Shown: positions 27,332 through 38,533, counted from the stretch's first letter. The stretch is 64,000 nt of DNA from Pseudomonas lijiangensis (GCF_018968705.1 NZ_CP076668.1:1364001-1428000); one strand, 5' to 3'. Notes: generated by a model not told the origin, from the sequence alone. A program made the numbers and translations.

Positions 27332-28201
27332 ATGGCAGAGATTACTGCAGCGTTGGTCAAAGAACTGCGCGAGCGTACCGGCGAAGGCATGATGGATTGC
27401 AAAAAGGCCTTGACCAAGGCTGGCGGCGACATCGAAAAAGCCATCGACGACATGCGTGCTTCCGGCGCCATCAAGGCTGCCAAGAAAGCAGGCAACGTTG
27501 CTGCTGAAGGCGCTATCGGCGTTAAAGTCGGTGCAGACGGCAAAGCTGCTGTCATCATCGAAGTCAACTCCCAGACCGACTTCCTGGCTCTGCAGGACGA
27601 CTTCAAGAACTTCGTGAACAGCAGCATCGAAAAAGCTTTCGCTGACAAGCTGACCGACGCAGCTCCGCTGATCGAAGCTCAGGAAGCCGAGCGTACCGCT
27701 CTGGTTGCCAAAGTTGGTGAAAACGTCAACATCCGTCGCCTGGCTCGCATCGAAGGTGACGTGGTCAATGCTTACCTGCACGGCAACAAGATCGGTGTAG
27801 TCGTGGCTCTGAAAGGCGGTGACGCCGAGCTGGCCAAAGACATCGCCATGCACGCTGCTGCAAGCAACCCTGAGTTCCTGCTGCCTTCGGAAGTTTCGGC
27901 TGAAGCGATCGAGCGCGAGAAGGGCGTCTTCCTGCAACTGAACGAAGACAAGATCAAAGGCAAGCCTGCTGAAATCGTCGAGAAAATGGTGAGCGGTCGT
28001 ATCACCAAGTTCCTGGCCGAAGCCAGCCTGGTTGAGCAAGCATTCGTCAAGAACCCGGAAATCACCGTCGGTGCTCTGGCGAAGAAAGCTGGCGCTGAAA
28101 TCGTTTCTTTCACCTACTTCAAAGTGGGCGAAGGCATCGAGAAGCCAGTCGACAACTTCGCTGAAGAAGTTGCTGCTCAAGTAGCTGCAAGCCAGAAGTA
28201 A
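27332..28201 (+). CDS. tsf: Elongation factor Ts
   Basis: EF-Ts is the nucleotide-exchange factor for EF-Tu. The 289-residue protein has the N-terminal UBA-like domain ([20 protein letters not shown]) and the TDF motif (residues in [18 protein letters not shown]) that inserts into EF-Tu, then two core subdomains ([29 protein letters not shown]). Length and order after rpsB are standard. A terminator-like hairpin follows the stop. Confidence 0.98.
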   Translation: MAEITAALVKELRERTGEGMMDCKKALTKAGGDIEKAIDDMRASGAIKAAKKAGNVAAEGAIGVKVGADGKAAVIIEVNSQTDFLALQDDFKNFVNSSIEKAFADKLTDAAPLIEAQEAERTALVAKVGENVNIRRLARIEGDVVNAYLHGNKIGVVVALKGGDAELAKDIAMHAAASNPEFLLPSEVSAEAIEREKGVFLQLNEDKIKGKPAEIVEKMVSGRITKFLAEASLVEQAFVKNPEITVGALAKKAGAEIVSFTYFKVGEGIEKPVDNFAEEVAAQVAASQK

Positions 28202-28223
28202 GACGGTTTTAAACTGTCGCCCC

Positions 28224-28257
28224 AAAGAGGCTGCCCGCTAACGCGCGCGGCCTCTTT
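28224..28257 (+). terminator. Terminator-like hairpin after tsf
   Basis: An AAAGAGGC / GCCTCTTT stem of 8 bp has an 18-nt GC-rich loop that can pair further. The downstream T run is short (TTTGTC), so termination may be partial, allowing readthrough into pyrH. Confidence 0.6.
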
Positions 28258-28404
28258 GTCAAAAAAGAAAGGGAATTTCCCTTTGAGAATTGGCCGCTAA
28301 GGCTGCATTCTCCAGACGCTCTTGCAGCGTCAAGCTAGAGTAAGCGCAGGCCTGAAACGGCCCGCACAGATTTTTTTCAGAAAACGCCGCAGGAGAGATT
28401 CGCA

Positions 28405-29148
28405 ATGGCTCAGCAGGGCAGTGGTTATCAGGCTCGCTATAAACGCATTCTACTCAAGCTTAGCGGCGAGGCCCTGATGGGGTCGGAAGATTTCGGTATC
28501 GACCCCAAGGTACTGGATCGCATGGCGCTGGAAGTCGGCCAGCTGGTGGGTATCGGCGTTCAGGTCGGGCTGGTTATCGGCGGTGGCAATCTGTTCCGTG
28601 GCGCAGCCCTGAGTGCTGCCGGTATGGATCGGGTAACGGGCGATCACATGGGCATGCTGGCCACTGTGATGAATGCCCTGGCAATGCGTGACGCGCTGGA
28701 GCGTGCCAACATCTCGGCTATCGTGATGTCCGCTATCTCGATGATGGGCGTGACCGATCATTACGATCGTCGCAAGGCCATGCGTCATCTCAACTCCAAG
28801 GAAGTCGTCATCTTTGCTGCCGGAACCGGCAATCCGTTTTTCACCACGGATTCGGCTGCCTGCCTGCGAGCGATCGAAATCGATGCCGATGTCGTCCTCA
28901 AGGCGACCAAGGTTGATGGCGTCTACACCGCAGACCCGTTCAAGGACCCGAATGCCGAGAAGTTCGATCATCTGTCTTACGATGAAGTGCTGGATCGCAA
29001 GCTGGGTGTAATGGATCTGACAGCTATCTGCCTGTGTCGCGATCACAAGATGCCGTTGCGCGTCTTCAATATGAACAAACCCGGCGCCCTGCTGAATATC
29101 GTACATGGCGGCGCTGAAGGAACCCTGATCGAGGAAGTTCAACAATGA
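28405..29148 (+). CDS. pyrH: UMP kinase
   Basis: This enzyme phosphorylates UMP to UDP; it is hexameric, of the amino-acid kinase fold, and regulated by GTP and UTP. It has 247 residues with [13 protein letters not shown] at the ATP site, [10 protein letters not shown] and the [19 protein letters not shown] block typical of PyrH. The start is preceded by CAGGAGAG. Its stop overlaps the frr start (ATGA). Confidence 0.97.
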   Translation: MAQQGSGYQARYKRILLKLSGEALMGSEDFGIDPKVLDRMALEVGQLVGIGVQVGLVIGGGNLFRGAALSAAGMDRVTGDHMGMLATVMNALAMRDALERANISAIVMSAISMMGVTDHYDRRKAMRHLNSKEVVIFAAGTGNPFFTTDSAACLRAIEIDADVVLKATKVDGVYTADPFKDPNAEKFDHLSYDEVLDRKLGVMDLTAICLCRDHKMPLRVFNMNKPGALLNIVHGGAEGTLIEEVQQ

Positions 29149-29702
29149 TCAACGAAATCAAGAAAGACGCTCAGACTCGCATGCAGAAGAGCCTCGAGTC
29201 GCTGGCGCACGCATTCAGCCGCATTCGTACTGGCAAGGCACACCCGGATATCCTCGAAGGTGTCATGGTGCCTTACTACGGCTCCGATACCCCGATCAAG
29301 CAAGTGGCCAACATCACCGTCAAGGACTCCCGGACCCTTCAGGTCGTGGCGTTCGAGCGCAACATGCTGGGCGCGGTCGACAAGGCAATCCAGAGCTCCG
29401 GTCTGGGCTTCAACCCGACCAACCTGGGCGAACTGCTGCTGATCAGCATGCCGGCCCTGACCGAAGAAACCCGCAAGGGCTTCACCAAGCAGGCGCGTGA
29501 CGCTGCCGAAGACGCACGTGTTGCCGTACGCAACATCCGTCGTGACGCGCTGAGCCAGTACAAGGATCTGGTCAAGGAAAAGGAAATCAGCGAAGACGAA
29601 GAGCGTCGTGCTGCTGATGACATCCAGAAACTGACCGACAAGTTCGTTGCCGACATCGAAGTGGCGGTGAAGCAGAAAGAAGCAGACCTGATGGCCGTAT
29701 AA
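29145..29702 (+). CDS. frr: Ribosome recycling factor
   Basis: RRF splits post-termination ribosomes with EF-G. The 185-residue protein has the long three-helix bundle (first helix [20 protein letters not shown]; last helices [20 protein letters not shown]) and the small domain with [20 protein letters not shown]. Length is standard. It overlaps pyrH by 4 nt and lies 16 nt before uppS. Confidence 0.98.
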   Translation: MINEIKKDAQTRMQKSLESLAHAFSRIRTGKAHPDILEGVMVPYYGSDTPIKQVANITVKDSRTLQVVAFERNMLGAVDKAIQSSGLGFNPTNLGELLLISMPALTEETRKGFTKQARDAAEDARVAVRNIRRDALSQYKDLVKEKEISEDEERRAADDIQKLTDKFVADIEVAVKQKEADLMAV

Positions 29703-29718
29703 GGTTCGGGGCGCTTTC

Positions 29719-30474
29719 ATGGAAAAGACAAAACCGGCCGCATCGTCTTCGGTGCCGCGTCATGTCGCGATTATCATGGATGGTAATAATCGCTGGGCCA
29801 AGAAGCGTCTGCTGCCAGGTGTTGCTGGTCACAAGGCAGGCGTTGATGCCGTGCGTGCGGTCATTGAGGTGTGTGCCGAGGCCAAGGTCGAGGTGCTGAC
29901 GCTGTTCGCGTTCTCCAGCGAAAACTGGCAGCGTCCGGCCGAGGAGGTCGGGGCCTTGATGGAGTTGTTCTTCACGGCCCTGCGGCGCGAAACCCGTCGT
30001 CTGAACGAGAATGGCATCAGCCTGCGCATCATCGGTGATCGCTCGCGTTTCCATCCCGAACTTCAGGCGGCCATGCGTGAGGCGGAGCAGCAGACGGCTG
30101 GCAACAACAGTTTCGTCCTGCAGATCGCGGCCAATTACGGTGGGCAGTGGGATATTGCCCAGGCTGCCCAGCGTCTGTCCCGCGAGGTTCAGGCCGGGCA
30201 TCTGCAGCCTGAAGACATCACCCCCGAACTCTTGCAGACCTGTCTGGCAACCGGCGATCTGCCGTTGCCGGACCTGTGCATCCGTACGGGTGGCGAGCAC
30301 CGCATCAGTAACTTCCTGCTCTGGCAGTTGGCTTATGCCGAGCTGTATTTTTCCGACCTGTTCTGGCCGGACTTCAAACACGATGCCATGCGCGCTGCGC
30401 TGGCCGATTTCGCTTCGCGCCAACGTCGCTTCGGTAAAACCAGCGAACAGGTCGAAGCTGGAGCCCGGGTTTAA
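29719..30474 (+). CDS. uppS: Undecaprenyl diphosphate synthase (cis-prenyltransferase)
   Basis: UppS builds the C55 lipid carrier for cell-wall and LPS precursors from IPP and FPP. The 251-residue protein carries the catalytic Asp21 in IIMDGNNRWAKKR, the structural FAFSSENWQRP loop, and the C-terminal RTGGEHRISNFLLWQLAYAE signature. The cdsA start codon overlaps its TAA by one base. Confidence 0.97.
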   Translation: MEKTKPAASSSVPRHVAIIMDGNNRWAKKRLLPGVAGHKAGVDAVRAVIEVCAEAKVEVLTLFAFSSENWQRPAEEVGALMELFFTALRRETRRLNENGISLRIIGDRSRFHPELQAAMREAEQQTAGNNSFVLQIAANYGGQWDIAQAAQRLSREVQAGHLQPEDITPELLQTCLATGDLPLPDLCIRTGGEHRISNFLLWQLAYAELYFSDLFWPDFKHDAMRAALADFASRQRRFGKTSEQVEAGARV

Positions 30475-31289
30475 TGCTGAAACAACGGATCATCACTGCG
30501 CTCATCCTGCTGCCGGTCGCTCTTTGCGGGTTCTTCCTGCTCAAAGGTGCCGACTTCGCCCTGTTCATCGGTCTGGTCGTGGTGCTGGGTGCGTGGGAAT
30601 GGGCAAGGCTGGCAGGGCTTGTCGCTCAAGGCATGCGTCTGGCTTATGCCGCTGCGGTCGCCTTGTTGCTGTTTCTCATGTACCTGGTGCCGGGGCTTGC
30701 GCCCTGGATTCTCGTCGCGGCGGTTATCTGGTGGTGTGCGGCAACCTTTCTGGTTCTGACATTCCCCGACTCCAGTGATTACTGGGCGAGCGCTGCCTGC
30801 AAACTGGTCATTGGTCTGTTGATCCTGCTGCCTGCCTGGCAAGGACTTATCCTTATCAAGCAATGGCCTCTGGGCAATGGATTGATTCTGGCGGTCATGG
30901 TGCTGGTATGGGCGGCGGATATCGGCGCCTATTTCTCCGGCAAGGCATTTGGCAAGCGCAAGCTGGCACCCAGGGTCAGTCCGGGTAAAAGCTGGGAAGG
31001 TGTTTATGGTGGTCTGGTGGTCAGTCTGCTCATTACTGCTGGCGTAGGTATTTCCCGCGGCTGGTCGGTTTCGCAGTTGATCGTCGCTCTTCTGGGCGCG
31101 GCTGCCATCGTCCTGATTTCCGTGGTCGGCGACCTGACCGAAAGCATGTTCAAGCGTCAGGCCGGCGTCAAGGACAGCAGCAACCTGCTGCCCGGTCATG
31201 GCGGCGTGCTGGATCGTATCGACAGCCTGACTGCTGCCATTCCGGTTTTTGCCGTGTTGCTCTGGGCTGCTGACTGGGGTGTGCTGTGA
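30474..31289 (+). CDS. cdsA: Phosphatidate cytidylyltransferase
   Basis: CdsA makes CDP-diacylglycerol from phosphatidic acid and CTP in the inner membrane. This 271-residue protein has about seven or eight hydrophobic helices and near the C-terminus the CDP-alcohol signature [20 protein letters not shown] plus [13 protein letters not shown] with the metal-binding Asp residues. It overlaps dxr (GTGA). Confidence 0.96.
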   Translation: MLKQRIITALILLPVALCGFFLLKGADFALFIGLVVVLGAWEWARLAGLVAQGMRLAYAAAVALLLFLMYLVPGLAPWILVAAVIWWCAATFLVLTFPDSSDYWASAACKLVIGLLILLPAWQGLILIKQWPLGNGLILAVMVLVWAADIGAYFSGKAFGKRKLAPRVSPGKSWEGVYGGLVVSLLITAGVGISRGWSVSQLIVALLGAAAIVLISVVGDLTESMFKRQAGVKDSSNLLPGHGGVLDRIDSLTAAIPVFAVLLWAADWGVL

Positions 31290-32473
31290 AGCCGCAACAG
31301 ATTACCGTCCTGGGTGCTACCGGTTCGATTGGTCTCAGCACGCTGGATGTCATCGCTCGTCATCCGGGCCGGTATCAGGTTTTCGCCCTGACCGGCTTCA
31401 CCCGCCTGAAAGAATTGCTGGCGTTGTGCATCACGCACACGCCGCGTTTTGCCGTGGTGCCTACCCAGGATGTCGCCCGCAAGTTGCAGGATGATCTTGC
31501 TGCTGCCGGGCTCGATACCCGGGTGCTGGTGGGGGAGGGCGGTCTGTGTGAAGTGTCCGCGCATCCTCAGGTCGATGCTGTCATGGCGGCCATTGTCGGT
31601 GCGGCTGGTCTGCGGCCGACACTGGCGGCCGTCGAGGCGGGCAAGAAAGTCCTGCTGGCCAACAAGGAAGCGCTGGTCATGTCCGGCGCCCTGTTCATGC
31701 AGGCCGTCCGGCAAAGCGGTGCGGTGCTGTTGCCTATCGACAGTGAGCACAATGCGATCTTTCAATGCCTGCCGGTGGACTTTTCCCGGGGGCTGAGTGC
31801 CGTGGGTGTCAGACGCATTCTCCTGACCGCGTCGGGCGGCCCGTTTCGCAAGACGCCTCTGGCGCAACTGCATGACGTGACGCCCGAGCAGGCCTGCGCG
31901 CATCCGGTGTGGTCCATGGGGCGCAAGATCTCCGTGGATTCGGCGACCATGATGAACAAGGGGCTTGAGCTGATCGAGGCCTGCTGGCTGTTCGATGCTC
32001 GCCCGGATCAGGTTGAGGTCGTCATTCATCCCCAGAGCGTGATCCACTCGATGGTGGATTACGTGGACGGTTCGGTATTGGCGCAGCTTGGCAATCCGGA
32101 CATGCGTACCCCGATTGCCAATGCGCTGGCCTGGCCGCAGCGGATGGATTCCGGTGTTTCGCCGCTGGACCTGTTCCGTATCGGTCAGCTGGATTTCGAA
32201 GAGCCTGACGAGGAGCGTTTCCCGTGCCTGCGTCTGGCCCGGCAGGCAGCTCAGGCAGGAGGAAGTGCTCCGGCCATGCTCAATGCTGCCAATGAAGTGG
32301 CTGTCGCTGCATTTCTCGACAGGCGTATTGGCTATCTGGAAATCGCGGGTATGATCGAGGAAGTGCTGAATCTCGAGCCTGCCGTTGCGGTCGAAGAGCT
32401 CGATGCGGTATTTGCGGCCGATGCAAAGGCGCGTGTTCTGGCAGGGCTTTGGCTGGAACGAAACGGACGATAA
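31286..32473 (+). CDS. dxr: 1-deoxy-D-xylulose 5-phosphate reductoisomerase
   Basis: Dxr (IspC) converts DXP to MEP, the committed step of the non-mevalonate isoprenoid pathway, using NADPH. The protein has 395 residues, starting at a GTG that overlaps the cdsA stop. NADPH-binding [14 protein letters not shown] is at the N-terminus, and the catalytic-domain motifs are [15 protein letters not shown] and [12 protein letters not shown]; the C-terminal domain is complete. Two other MEP-pathway genes, ispD and ispF, are at 52.1 and 55.9 kb. Confidence 0.97.
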   Translation: MKPQQITVLGATGSIGLSTLDVIARHPGRYQVFALTGFTRLKELLALCITHTPRFAVVPTQDVARKLQDDLAAAGLDTRVLVGEGGLCEVSAHPQVDAVMAAIVGAAGLRPTLAAVEAGKKVLLANKEALVMSGALFMQAVRQSGAVLLPIDSEHNAIFQCLPVDFSRGLSAVGVRRILLTASGGPFRKTPLAQLHDVTPEQACAHPVWSMGRKISVDSATMMNKGLELIEACWLFDARPDQVEVVIHPQSVIHSMVDYVDGSVLAQLGNPDMRTPIANALAWPQRMDSGVSPLDLFRIGQLDFEEPDEERFPCLRLARQAAQAGGSAPAMLNAANEVAVAAFLDRRIGYLEIAGMIEEVLNLEPAVAVEELDAVFAADAKARVLAGLWLERNGR

Positions 32474-32574
32474 CTGAACATGGATGACAGGGTCGATGTG
32501 ATGCATCGGGAGCAGGCTTTTGCGGCTGCGATGATAAACACAGTTGCCGGCATCCCGGCACCCGGAGAAGGTTG

Positions 32575-33927
32575 ATGAGCGCGCTATATATGATCATTGG
32601 CACCCTGATTGCTCTGGGTGTGCTGGTTACCTTTCACGAATTCGGTCACTTCTGGGTGGCCCGGCGTTGTGGCGTCAAGGTTCTCCGCTTTTCGGTGGGG
32701 TTCGGCACGCCACTGGTTCGCTGGCATGACCGCCACGGGACCGAGTTTGTCGTGGCGGCGATTCCTCTGGGCGGCTACGTCAAGATGCTCGATGAGCGCG
32801 AAGGCGATGTGCCTGAACATCTGGCTGATCAGTCGTTCAATCGCAAGACTGTGTATCAACGCATTGCCATCGTCATTGCCGGTCCTGCCGCCAACTTTCT
32901 GCTGGCCATCGTGTTCTTTTGGGCGCTGGCCATGCTGGGCAGCCAGCAGGTTCGTCCGGTCATTGGTGCAGTGGAGGTGGGCAGTATCGCTCAGCAGGCC
33001 GGTCTGAACCCTGGCCAGGAAATCGTTTCGGTAGACGGCAAGGCAACTTCGGGCTGGTCTGCCGTCAATCTTCAGCTGGTCCGTCGCCTTGGCGAGAGCG
33101 GCACCATTGCGGTCAAGGTTCGCGATCAGGGCTCGACGGTGGATACCGCACACACCCTGACGCTGGACAACTGGCTCAAGGGTGCCGAAGAGCCTGATCC
33201 GATCCGCTCCCTGGGTATTCGCCCATGGCGTCCGGCCCTGGCGCCGGTATTGGCTGAACTCGATCCCAAAGGCCCTGCCCAGGCGGCAGGTCTGAAAACT
33301 GGCGATCTGCTGCTGGCAGTCGATGGCAAGCCGCTCAACGAGTGGCAGCAGGTCGTCGACTGGGTCCGCGAGCGCCCGGATGCAAGAATTTCTCTGCGAA
33401 TCGAACGTGACGGCGCGCAACTCGACGTTCCGCTGACCCTGGCGGCACGTGGCGAGGGCAAGGCTGCGACGGGTTACCTGGGTGCCGGTGTCAAAGGTGT
33501 CGACTGGCCGCCAGAGATGTTACGCGAGGTCAGCTATGGTCCTCTGGCCGCTGTGGCCGAGGGTGCCAGCCGCACCTGGAACATGAGCGTGCTGACACTG
33601 GATTCGCTCAGGAAAATGTTGTTCGGCGAGCTCTCGGTAAAAAACTTGAGTGGACCGATAACCATTGCTAAAGTGGCGGGCGCTTCAGCCCAGTCGGGCA
33701 TTGGCGATTTCCTGAACTTCCTCGCTTATCTGAGCATAAGCCTGGGTGTTCTGAATCTATTGCCGATCCCCGTGCTTGATGGCGGGCATTTGCTGTTTTA
33801 TCTGATCGAGTGGGCACGTGGTCGCCCCCTTTCGGAAAAGGTACAAGGTTGGGGAGTTCAGATCGGTATCAGTCTGGTGGTGGGCGTCATGTTGCTCGCG
33901 CTGGTCAACGATCTGGGACGACTGTAA
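32575..33927 (+). CDS. rseP: Site-2 protease RseP (sigma-E pathway)
   Basis: This inner-membrane zinc metalloprotease cleaves anti-sigma factors such as MucA/RseA after site-1 cleavage. The 450-residue protein has the active site HEFGH at residues 21-25, two tandem PDZ domains (about 115-300), and the third zinc ligand Asp402 in PIPVLDGGH. The ATG at 32575 has GGAGAAGG in front; an in-frame TTG one codon earlier is not needed. It follows dxr after 101 nt. Confidence 0.96.
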   Translation: MSALYMIIGTLIALGVLVTFHEFGHFWVARRCGVKVLRFSVGFGTPLVRWHDRHGTEFVVAAIPLGGYVKMLDEREGDVPEHLADQSFNRKTVYQRIAIVIAGPAANFLLAIVFFWALAMLGSQQVRPVIGAVEVGSIAQQAGLNPGQEIVSVDGKATSGWSAVNLQLVRRLGESGTIAVKVRDQGSTVDTAHTLTLDNWLKGAEEPDPIRSLGIRPWRPALAPVLAELDPKGPAQAAGLKTGDLLLAVDGKPLNEWQQVVDWVRERPDARISLRIERDGAQLDVPLTLAARGEGKAATGYLGAGVKGVDWPPEMLREVSYGPLAAVAEGASRTWNMSVLTLDSLRKMLFGELSVKNLSGPITIAKVAGASAQSGIGDFLNFLAYLSISLGVLNLLPIPVLDGGHLLFYLIEWARGRPLSEKVQGWGVQIGISLVVGVMLLALVNDLGRL

Positions 33928-34002
33928 GTCCTTGCTGTGTTGCGAAATCTGCCGCATTTTGCGGCAGTTTGTTTATTGCCAGTTGGAATAAGAAAGGACT
34001 TC

Positions 34003-36375
34003 ATGAAACGTCTGCTGCTAACTGCGGTTCTTGCCGTACTGATGATCGCCGAAGTTCACGCCGAGTCCTTCACCATCTCCGATATCCGTGTCAACGGCCT
34101 GCAGCGGGTGTCCGCCGGTAGCGTCTTTGGTGCCTTGCCGCTCAACGTGGGCGAGCAGGCGGATGATGGTCGTCTGGTTGACGCTACTCGTGCGTTGTTC
34201 AAAACCGGTTTCTTTCAAGATATCCAGCTGGGACGTGATGGCAATGTTCTTGTCATTACCGTCGTCGAGCGTCCTTCCGTTGCGAGCATCGAAATCGAAG
34301 GCAACAAGGCGATTTCCACCGAAGACCTGATGAAAGGGCTGAAACAGTCCGGTCTGGCCGAAGGTGAGATCTTCCAGCGTGCGACTCTCGAAGGCGTGCG
34401 TAACGAGCTGCAACGTCAATACGTTGCCCAGGGCCGTTACTCCGCAGAAGTTGCTGCCGAGGTCGTTCCTCAGCCGCGCAACCGTGTCGGCCTGAAGATC
34501 AACATCAATGAAGGCACCGTTGCTGCCATTCAGCACATCAACGTGGTGGGCAACTCGGTTTTCCCGGATGAAGACCTGATCGACCTGTTCGAACTCAAGA
34601 CCACCAACTGGCTCTCCTTCTTCAAGAACGACGACAAGTACGCCCGTGAAAAACTTTCCGGCGACCTCGAACGTCTGCGTTCCTACTACCTGGACCGCGG
34701 CTATATCAACATGGATATCGCCTCGACCCAGGTTTCGATCACGCCTGACAAGAAGAACGTGTACATCACGGTCAACGTCAACGAAGGCGAAAAATACAGC
34801 GTCAAGTCGGTCAAGCTCAGCGGCGACCTGAAAGTGCCTGAAGATCAGGTCAAGTCCCTGCTGCTGGTTCAACCGGGTCAGGTGTTCTCCCGCAAGGTCA
34901 TGACCACGACTTCCGAGCTGATCACCCGTCGTCTGGGTAACGAAGGCTACACCTTCGCCAACGTCAACGGCGTACCGACTCCGAACGACGAAGACCATAC
35001 CGTCGACATCACTTTCGTGGTCGATCCGGGCAAGCGTGCCTACGTGAACCGTATCAACTTCCGTGGCAACACCAAGTCTGCGGACGAAGTACTGCGTCGC
35101 GAAATGCGTCAGATGGAAGGCGGCTGGGCTTCGACCTACCTGATCGACCAGTCGAAAACCCGTCTGGACCGTCTGGGCTTCTTCAAGGAAGTGAACGTCG
35201 AAACGCCTGCCGTGCCTGGCACCGATGATCAGGTGGACGTCAACTACGCGGTTGAAGAGCAGGCTTCCGGTTCGATCACTGCCAGCGTCGGTTTCGCACA
35301 GAGCGCCGGTCTGATCCTCGGTGGCTCCATCAGCCAGAACAACTTCCTGGGTACAGGTAACCGTGTCAGCATCGGCCTGACCCGTAGCGAATACCAGAGC
35401 CGTTACAACTTCAGCTATGTCGATCCGTACTGGACCGCCGATGGTGTGAGCCTGGGCTACAGCGCCTTCTATCGTACGACCAACTACGACGAACTCGACG
35501 TCGACGTGGCGAGCTATGCGGTAGACAGCCTGGGCGCCGGTATCAACCTGGGCTACCCGATCAGCGAGACTTCGCGTCTGACCTACGGCCTGAACGTTCA
35601 GCAGGACAAGATCAAGACCGGTACCTACACCGTTGACGAGATCTTCGACTTCATCAACAAGGAAGGCGACAGCTTCCTGAACTTCAAGGGTTCCGTCGGC
35701 TGGTCCGAGTCCACACTGAACAAAGGTGTGCTGGCAACTCGTGGTCACTCCCAGAGCCTCGTGTTCGAAACCACTCTGCCGGGCAGCGACCTGTCGTTCT
35801 ACAAGCTCGACTATCGCGCACAGTATTTCCACCCGATCACCGACAACTACACCCTGCGTCTGCATACCGAGCTGGGTTATGGCGACGGCTACGGTTCGAC
35901 CTCGGGTCTGCCGTTCTATGAAAACTACTATGCCGGTGGCTTCAACTCGGTTCGTGGCTTCAAGGACAGCACCCTGGGTCCTCGCAGCACGCCAAGTTCC
36001 GGTCGCAACCCCGGTACGGCCGCTGACCCGGATCAGGATCCGCTGCCATTCGGTGGTAACGTATTGGTTCAGGGTGGTGTAGAGGTCATGTTCCCTCTGC
36101 CGTTCATCAAGGATCAGCGTTCTCTGCGTACTTCCGTGTTCTGGGACGTGGGTAACGTGTTTGACTCCAATTGCGATTCCAACAGGACGCTTAACGGTCA
36201 AAGGGTCGAGTGCAACAATATTGACCTTTCCGGCATGGCAAGTTCTGTCGGCGTTGGTGTCACCTGGATCACCGCTCTCGGTCCTCTGAGCTTCGCACTG
36301 GCCATGCCGGTCAAGAAGCCGGACAACGAAGCCGAAACTCAGGTTTTCCAATTCTCCCTGGGCCAGACCTTCTAA
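34003..36375 (+). CDS. bamA: Outer-membrane protein assembly factor BamA
   Basis: BamA is the central beta-barrel of the BAM complex, which inserts outer-membrane proteins. The start at 34003 (AGAAAGGA upstream) gives 790 residues with signal peptide MKRLLLTAVLAVLMIAEVHA. Five POTRA domains follow (about residues 22-425), then the 16-strand barrel with the conserved ENYYAGGFNSVRGF loop (VRGF lid motif) and a C-terminal Phe in QFSLGQTF. Skp, the periplasmic chaperone for the same substrates, is the next gene. Confidence 0.98.
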   Translation: MKRLLLTAVLAVLMIAEVHAESFTISDIRVNGLQRVSAGSVFGALPLNVGEQADDGRLVDATRALFKTGFFQDIQLGRDGNVLVITVVERPSVASIEIEGNKAISTEDLMKGLKQSGLAEGEIFQRATLEGVRNELQRQYVAQGRYSAEVAAEVVPQPRNRVGLKININEGTVAAIQHINVVGNSVFPDEDLIDLFELKTTNWLSFFKNDDKYAREKLSGDLERLRSYYLDRGYINMDIASTQVSITPDKKNVYITVNVNEGEKYSVKSVKLSGDLKVPEDQVKSLLLVQPGQVFSRKVMTTTSELITRRLGNEGYTFANVNGVPTPNDEDHTVDITFVVDPGKRAYVNRINFRGNTKSADEVLRREMRQMEGGWASTYLIDQSKTRLDRLGFFKEVNVETPAVPGTDDQVDVNYAVEEQASGSITASVGFAQSAGLILGGSISQNNFLGTGNRVSIGLTRSEYQSRYNFSYVDPYWTADGVSLGYSAFYRTTNYDELDVDVASYAVDSLGAGINLGYPISETSRLTYGLNVQQDKIKTGTYTVDEIFDFINKEGDSFLNFKGSVGWSESTLNKGVLATRGHSQSLVFETTLPGSDLSFYKLDYRAQYFHPITDNYTLRLHTELGYGDGYGSTSGLPFYENYYAGGFNSVRGFKDSTLGPRSTPSSGRNPGTAADPDQDPLPFGGNVLVQGGVEVMFPLPFIKDQRSLRTSVFWDVGNVFDSNCDSNRTLNGQRVECNNIDLSGMASSVGVGVTWITALGPLSFALAMPVKKPDNEAETQVFQFSLGQTF

Positions 36376-36419
36376 GCGTCTGACTCCTGATAACGAAACG
36401 AATTCTGTAGGAGTGTATT

Positions 36420-36923
36420 GTGCGTAAGTTGACTCAATTGGTAATGCTGGCAACCGTTCTCGTCGCAGGTCCTGCGTTTGCGGACATGAAAATCGCTGTC
36501 CTGAACTATCAGATGGCCCTGCTGGAATCCGATGCTGCCAAGAAATATGCCGTGGATGCCGAGAAGAAATTCGGTCCGCAACTGACCAAGCTCAAGACTC
36601 TGGAAAGCAGCGCCAAGGGCATCCAGGATCGTCTGGTAAGTGGTGGCGACAAGATGGCTCAGCCTGAGCGTGAGCGTCTGGAGCTTGAATTCAAGCAAAA
36701 GGCTCGTGACTTTCAGTTCCAGTCCAAGGAGCTGAACGAAGCCAAGGCCGTTGCTGACCGTGAAATGCTCAAGCAACTCAAGCCGAAGCTGGATCAGGCT
36801 GTGGAAGAAGTCATCAAGAAAGGTGGTTTCGACCTGGTGTTCGAGCGCGGTGCAGTGATTGATGTCAAACCTCAGTATGACGTCACTCGCCAAGTCATCG
36901 AGCGTATGAACCAGCTGAAGTAA
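36420..36923 (+). CDS. skp: Periplasmic chaperone Skp/OmpH
   Basis: This trimeric jellyfish-shaped chaperone carries unfolded outer-membrane proteins to BamA. It has 167 residues, a GTG start with TAGGAG upstream, and signal peptide RKLTQLVMLATVLVAGPAFA. Next comes the short beta core (MKIAVLNYQMALLESDAA), long coiled-coil arms (residues about 45-125), and return to the core (GGFDLVFERGAVIDV). Position between bamA and lpxD is the standard order. Confidence 0.95.
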   Translation: MRKLTQLVMLATVLVAGPAFADMKIAVLNYQMALLESDAAKKYAVDAEKKFGPQLTKLKTLESSAKGIQDRLVSGGDKMAQPERERLELEFKQKARDFQFQSKELNEAKAVADREMLKQLKPKLDQAVEEVIKKGGFDLVFERGAVIDVKPQYDVTRQVIERMNQLK

Positions 36924-36926
36924 TCC

Positions 36927-37982
36927 ATGAGCACAATCATCAAACTCGGCCAATTGGCCGAGTACCTTGGCGCCACGCTACGTGGCGACCAGGACAAGAA
37001 CATTACGGGGCTGGCCACTTTACAAGAGGCCGGCCCTGATCAGCTCAGCTTCCTGGCAAATCCACAGTACCGAAAGTTTCTCGTGGATGCCCGGGCTGCT
37101 GCGGTGCTGTTGAAGCCGGCAGACGCTGAAGGCTACGCGGGCGATGCACTGCTGGTGCCGGACCCGTATCTGGCCTATGCACGCATCTCCCACCTGTTCG
37201 ACCCCAAGCCCAAGGCTGCTGCCGGTGTACACGCCACGGCCCTCATCGCTGAGGACGCCCAGGTAGACCCTGCTGCCAGTATCGGTGCCTATGCGGTGAT
37301 CGAAAGCGGTGCGCGGATCGGCGCGAACGTGACTGTCGGCGCTCATTGCTTCATCGGTGCTCGTTGCGAGATCGGCGAGGGGGGCTGGCTTGCTCCTCGC
37401 GTGACGCTTTATCACGATGTTCGCATTGGCAAGCGTGTGGTCATTCAGTCGGGCGCAGTGCTGGGCGGTGAAGGCTTCGGCTTTGCCAACGAGAAAGGCG
37501 TCTGGCAGAAGATTGCCCAGATTGGCGGTGTCAGCATCGGTGATGACGTGGAAATCGGCGTCAATACGGCGATTGATCGTGGCGCACTGGCCGATACCCG
37601 GATCGGCAACGGCGTGAAGCTCGACAACCAGATCCAGATTGCCCACAACGTCCAGATCGGTGATCACACCGCAATGGCCGCTTGTGTCGGTATTTCGGGA
37701 AGTACGAAAATCGGCAAGCACTGCATGCTGGCTGGCGGTGTAGGTCTTGTGGGGCATATCGATATCTGTGATGGCGTATTCATCACCGGTATGACCATGG
37801 TTACTCACTCGATTACCGAGCCTGGCTCCTATTCTTCCGGTACGGCGATGCAGCCAGCCGGCGAGTGGCGCAAGAGTGCCGCGCGCATTCGCAAGCTCGA
37901 CGACATGGCGCGTCGGCTGCAGAAGCTGGAAAAGATCGTCGAGACAGTGACCTGTAACGGTAATGTTTCATCTGATGGCTGA
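36927..37982 (+). CDS. lpxD: UDP-3-O-(3-hydroxyacyl)glucosamine N-acyltransferase LpxD
   Basis: LpxD performs the third step of lipid A synthesis, adding the N-linked hydroxyacyl chain. It has 351 residues with an N-terminal uridine-binding domain ([20 protein letters not shown]) and a left-handed beta-helix made of hexapeptide repeats (about 100-320). The catalytic His is in the [20 protein letters not shown] segment. The last residues form a short helix ([18 protein letters not shown]). It starts 3 nt after the skp stop. Confidence 0.96.
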   Translation: MSTIIKLGQLAEYLGATLRGDQDKNITGLATLQEAGPDQLSFLANPQYRKFLVDARAAAVLLKPADAEGYAGDALLVPDPYLAYARISHLFDPKPKAAAGVHATALIAEDAQVDPAASIGAYAVIESGARIGANVTVGAHCFIGARCEIGEGGWLAPRVTLYHDVRIGKRVVIQSGAVLGGEGFGFANEKGVWQKIAQIGGVSIGDDVEIGVNTAIDRGALADTRIGNGVKLDNQIQIAHNVQIGDHTAMAACVGISGSTKIGKHCMLAGGVGLVGHIDICDGVFITGMTMVTHSITEPGSYSSGTAMQPAGEWRKSAARIRKLDDMARRLQKLEKIVETVTCNGNVSSDG

Positions 37983-38092
37983 TACCTTTTTCATATCAAG
38001 TGTGTACAGGCGATAAACTGCCATCCTTGATGCAGAGGAGTGCTGCGTAGTAGCGACGCACTCCCAATCTTTACTACAGGCTTCCCCTCGAA

Positions 38093-38533
38093 ATGATGGA
38101 CATTAAAGAAATTCGCGAATACCTGCCTCATCGTTACCCGTTTCTGTTGGTAGATCGCGTGACAGAGCTGGATATCGAGAACAAAAGCATTCGCGCCTAC
38201 AAGAATGTCAGCGTCAACGAGCCCTTTTTCAACGGCCACTTCCCTGATCATCCCATCATGCCTGGGGTCCTGATCATCGAGGCGATGGCTCAGGCTGCCG
38301 GTATTCTTGCCTTCAAACTGCTCGACTCCAAACCTGCCGACGGCACGATTTACTACTTCGTGGGTTCGGACAAGTTGCGCTTCCGCCAGCCGGTGCTTCC
38401 GGGCGACAAGCTGGTTCTGGAAGCGAAGTTTCTGAGCAGCAAGCGCCAGATCTGGAAATTCGAATGCCAGGCCACTGTCGACGGTAAGCCTGTATGCTCC
38501 GCAGAAATCATCTGTGCGGAACGCAAGCTATGA
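38093..38533 (+). CDS. fabZ: 3-hydroxyacyl-[acyl-carrier-protein] dehydratase FabZ
   Basis: This hot-dog fold dehydratase of fatty-acid elongation has 146 residues. The catalytic His49 is in [15 protein letters not shown] and Glu63 is in [11 protein letters not shown]. Two adjacent ATG codons (38093, 38096) could serve as the start. It shares the ATGA overlap with lpxA, so fatty-acid supply and lipid A acylation genes are coupled. The 110-nt gap after lpxD shows only a short GAGTGC...GCACTC pairing. Confidence 0.97.
   Translation: MMDIKEIREYLPHRYPFLLVDRVTELDIENKSIRAYKNVSVNEPFFNGHFPDHPIMPGVLIIEAMAQAAGILAFKLLDSKPADGTIYYFVGSDKLRFRQPVLPGDKLVLEAKFLSSKRQIWKFECQATVDGKPVCSAEIICAERKL

Noticed and set aside
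34018..36453. 811-codon minus-strand frame opposite bamA
   Set aside because: It is a mirror of bamA codon bias; bamA has a signal peptide, POTRA domains and a barrel signature.
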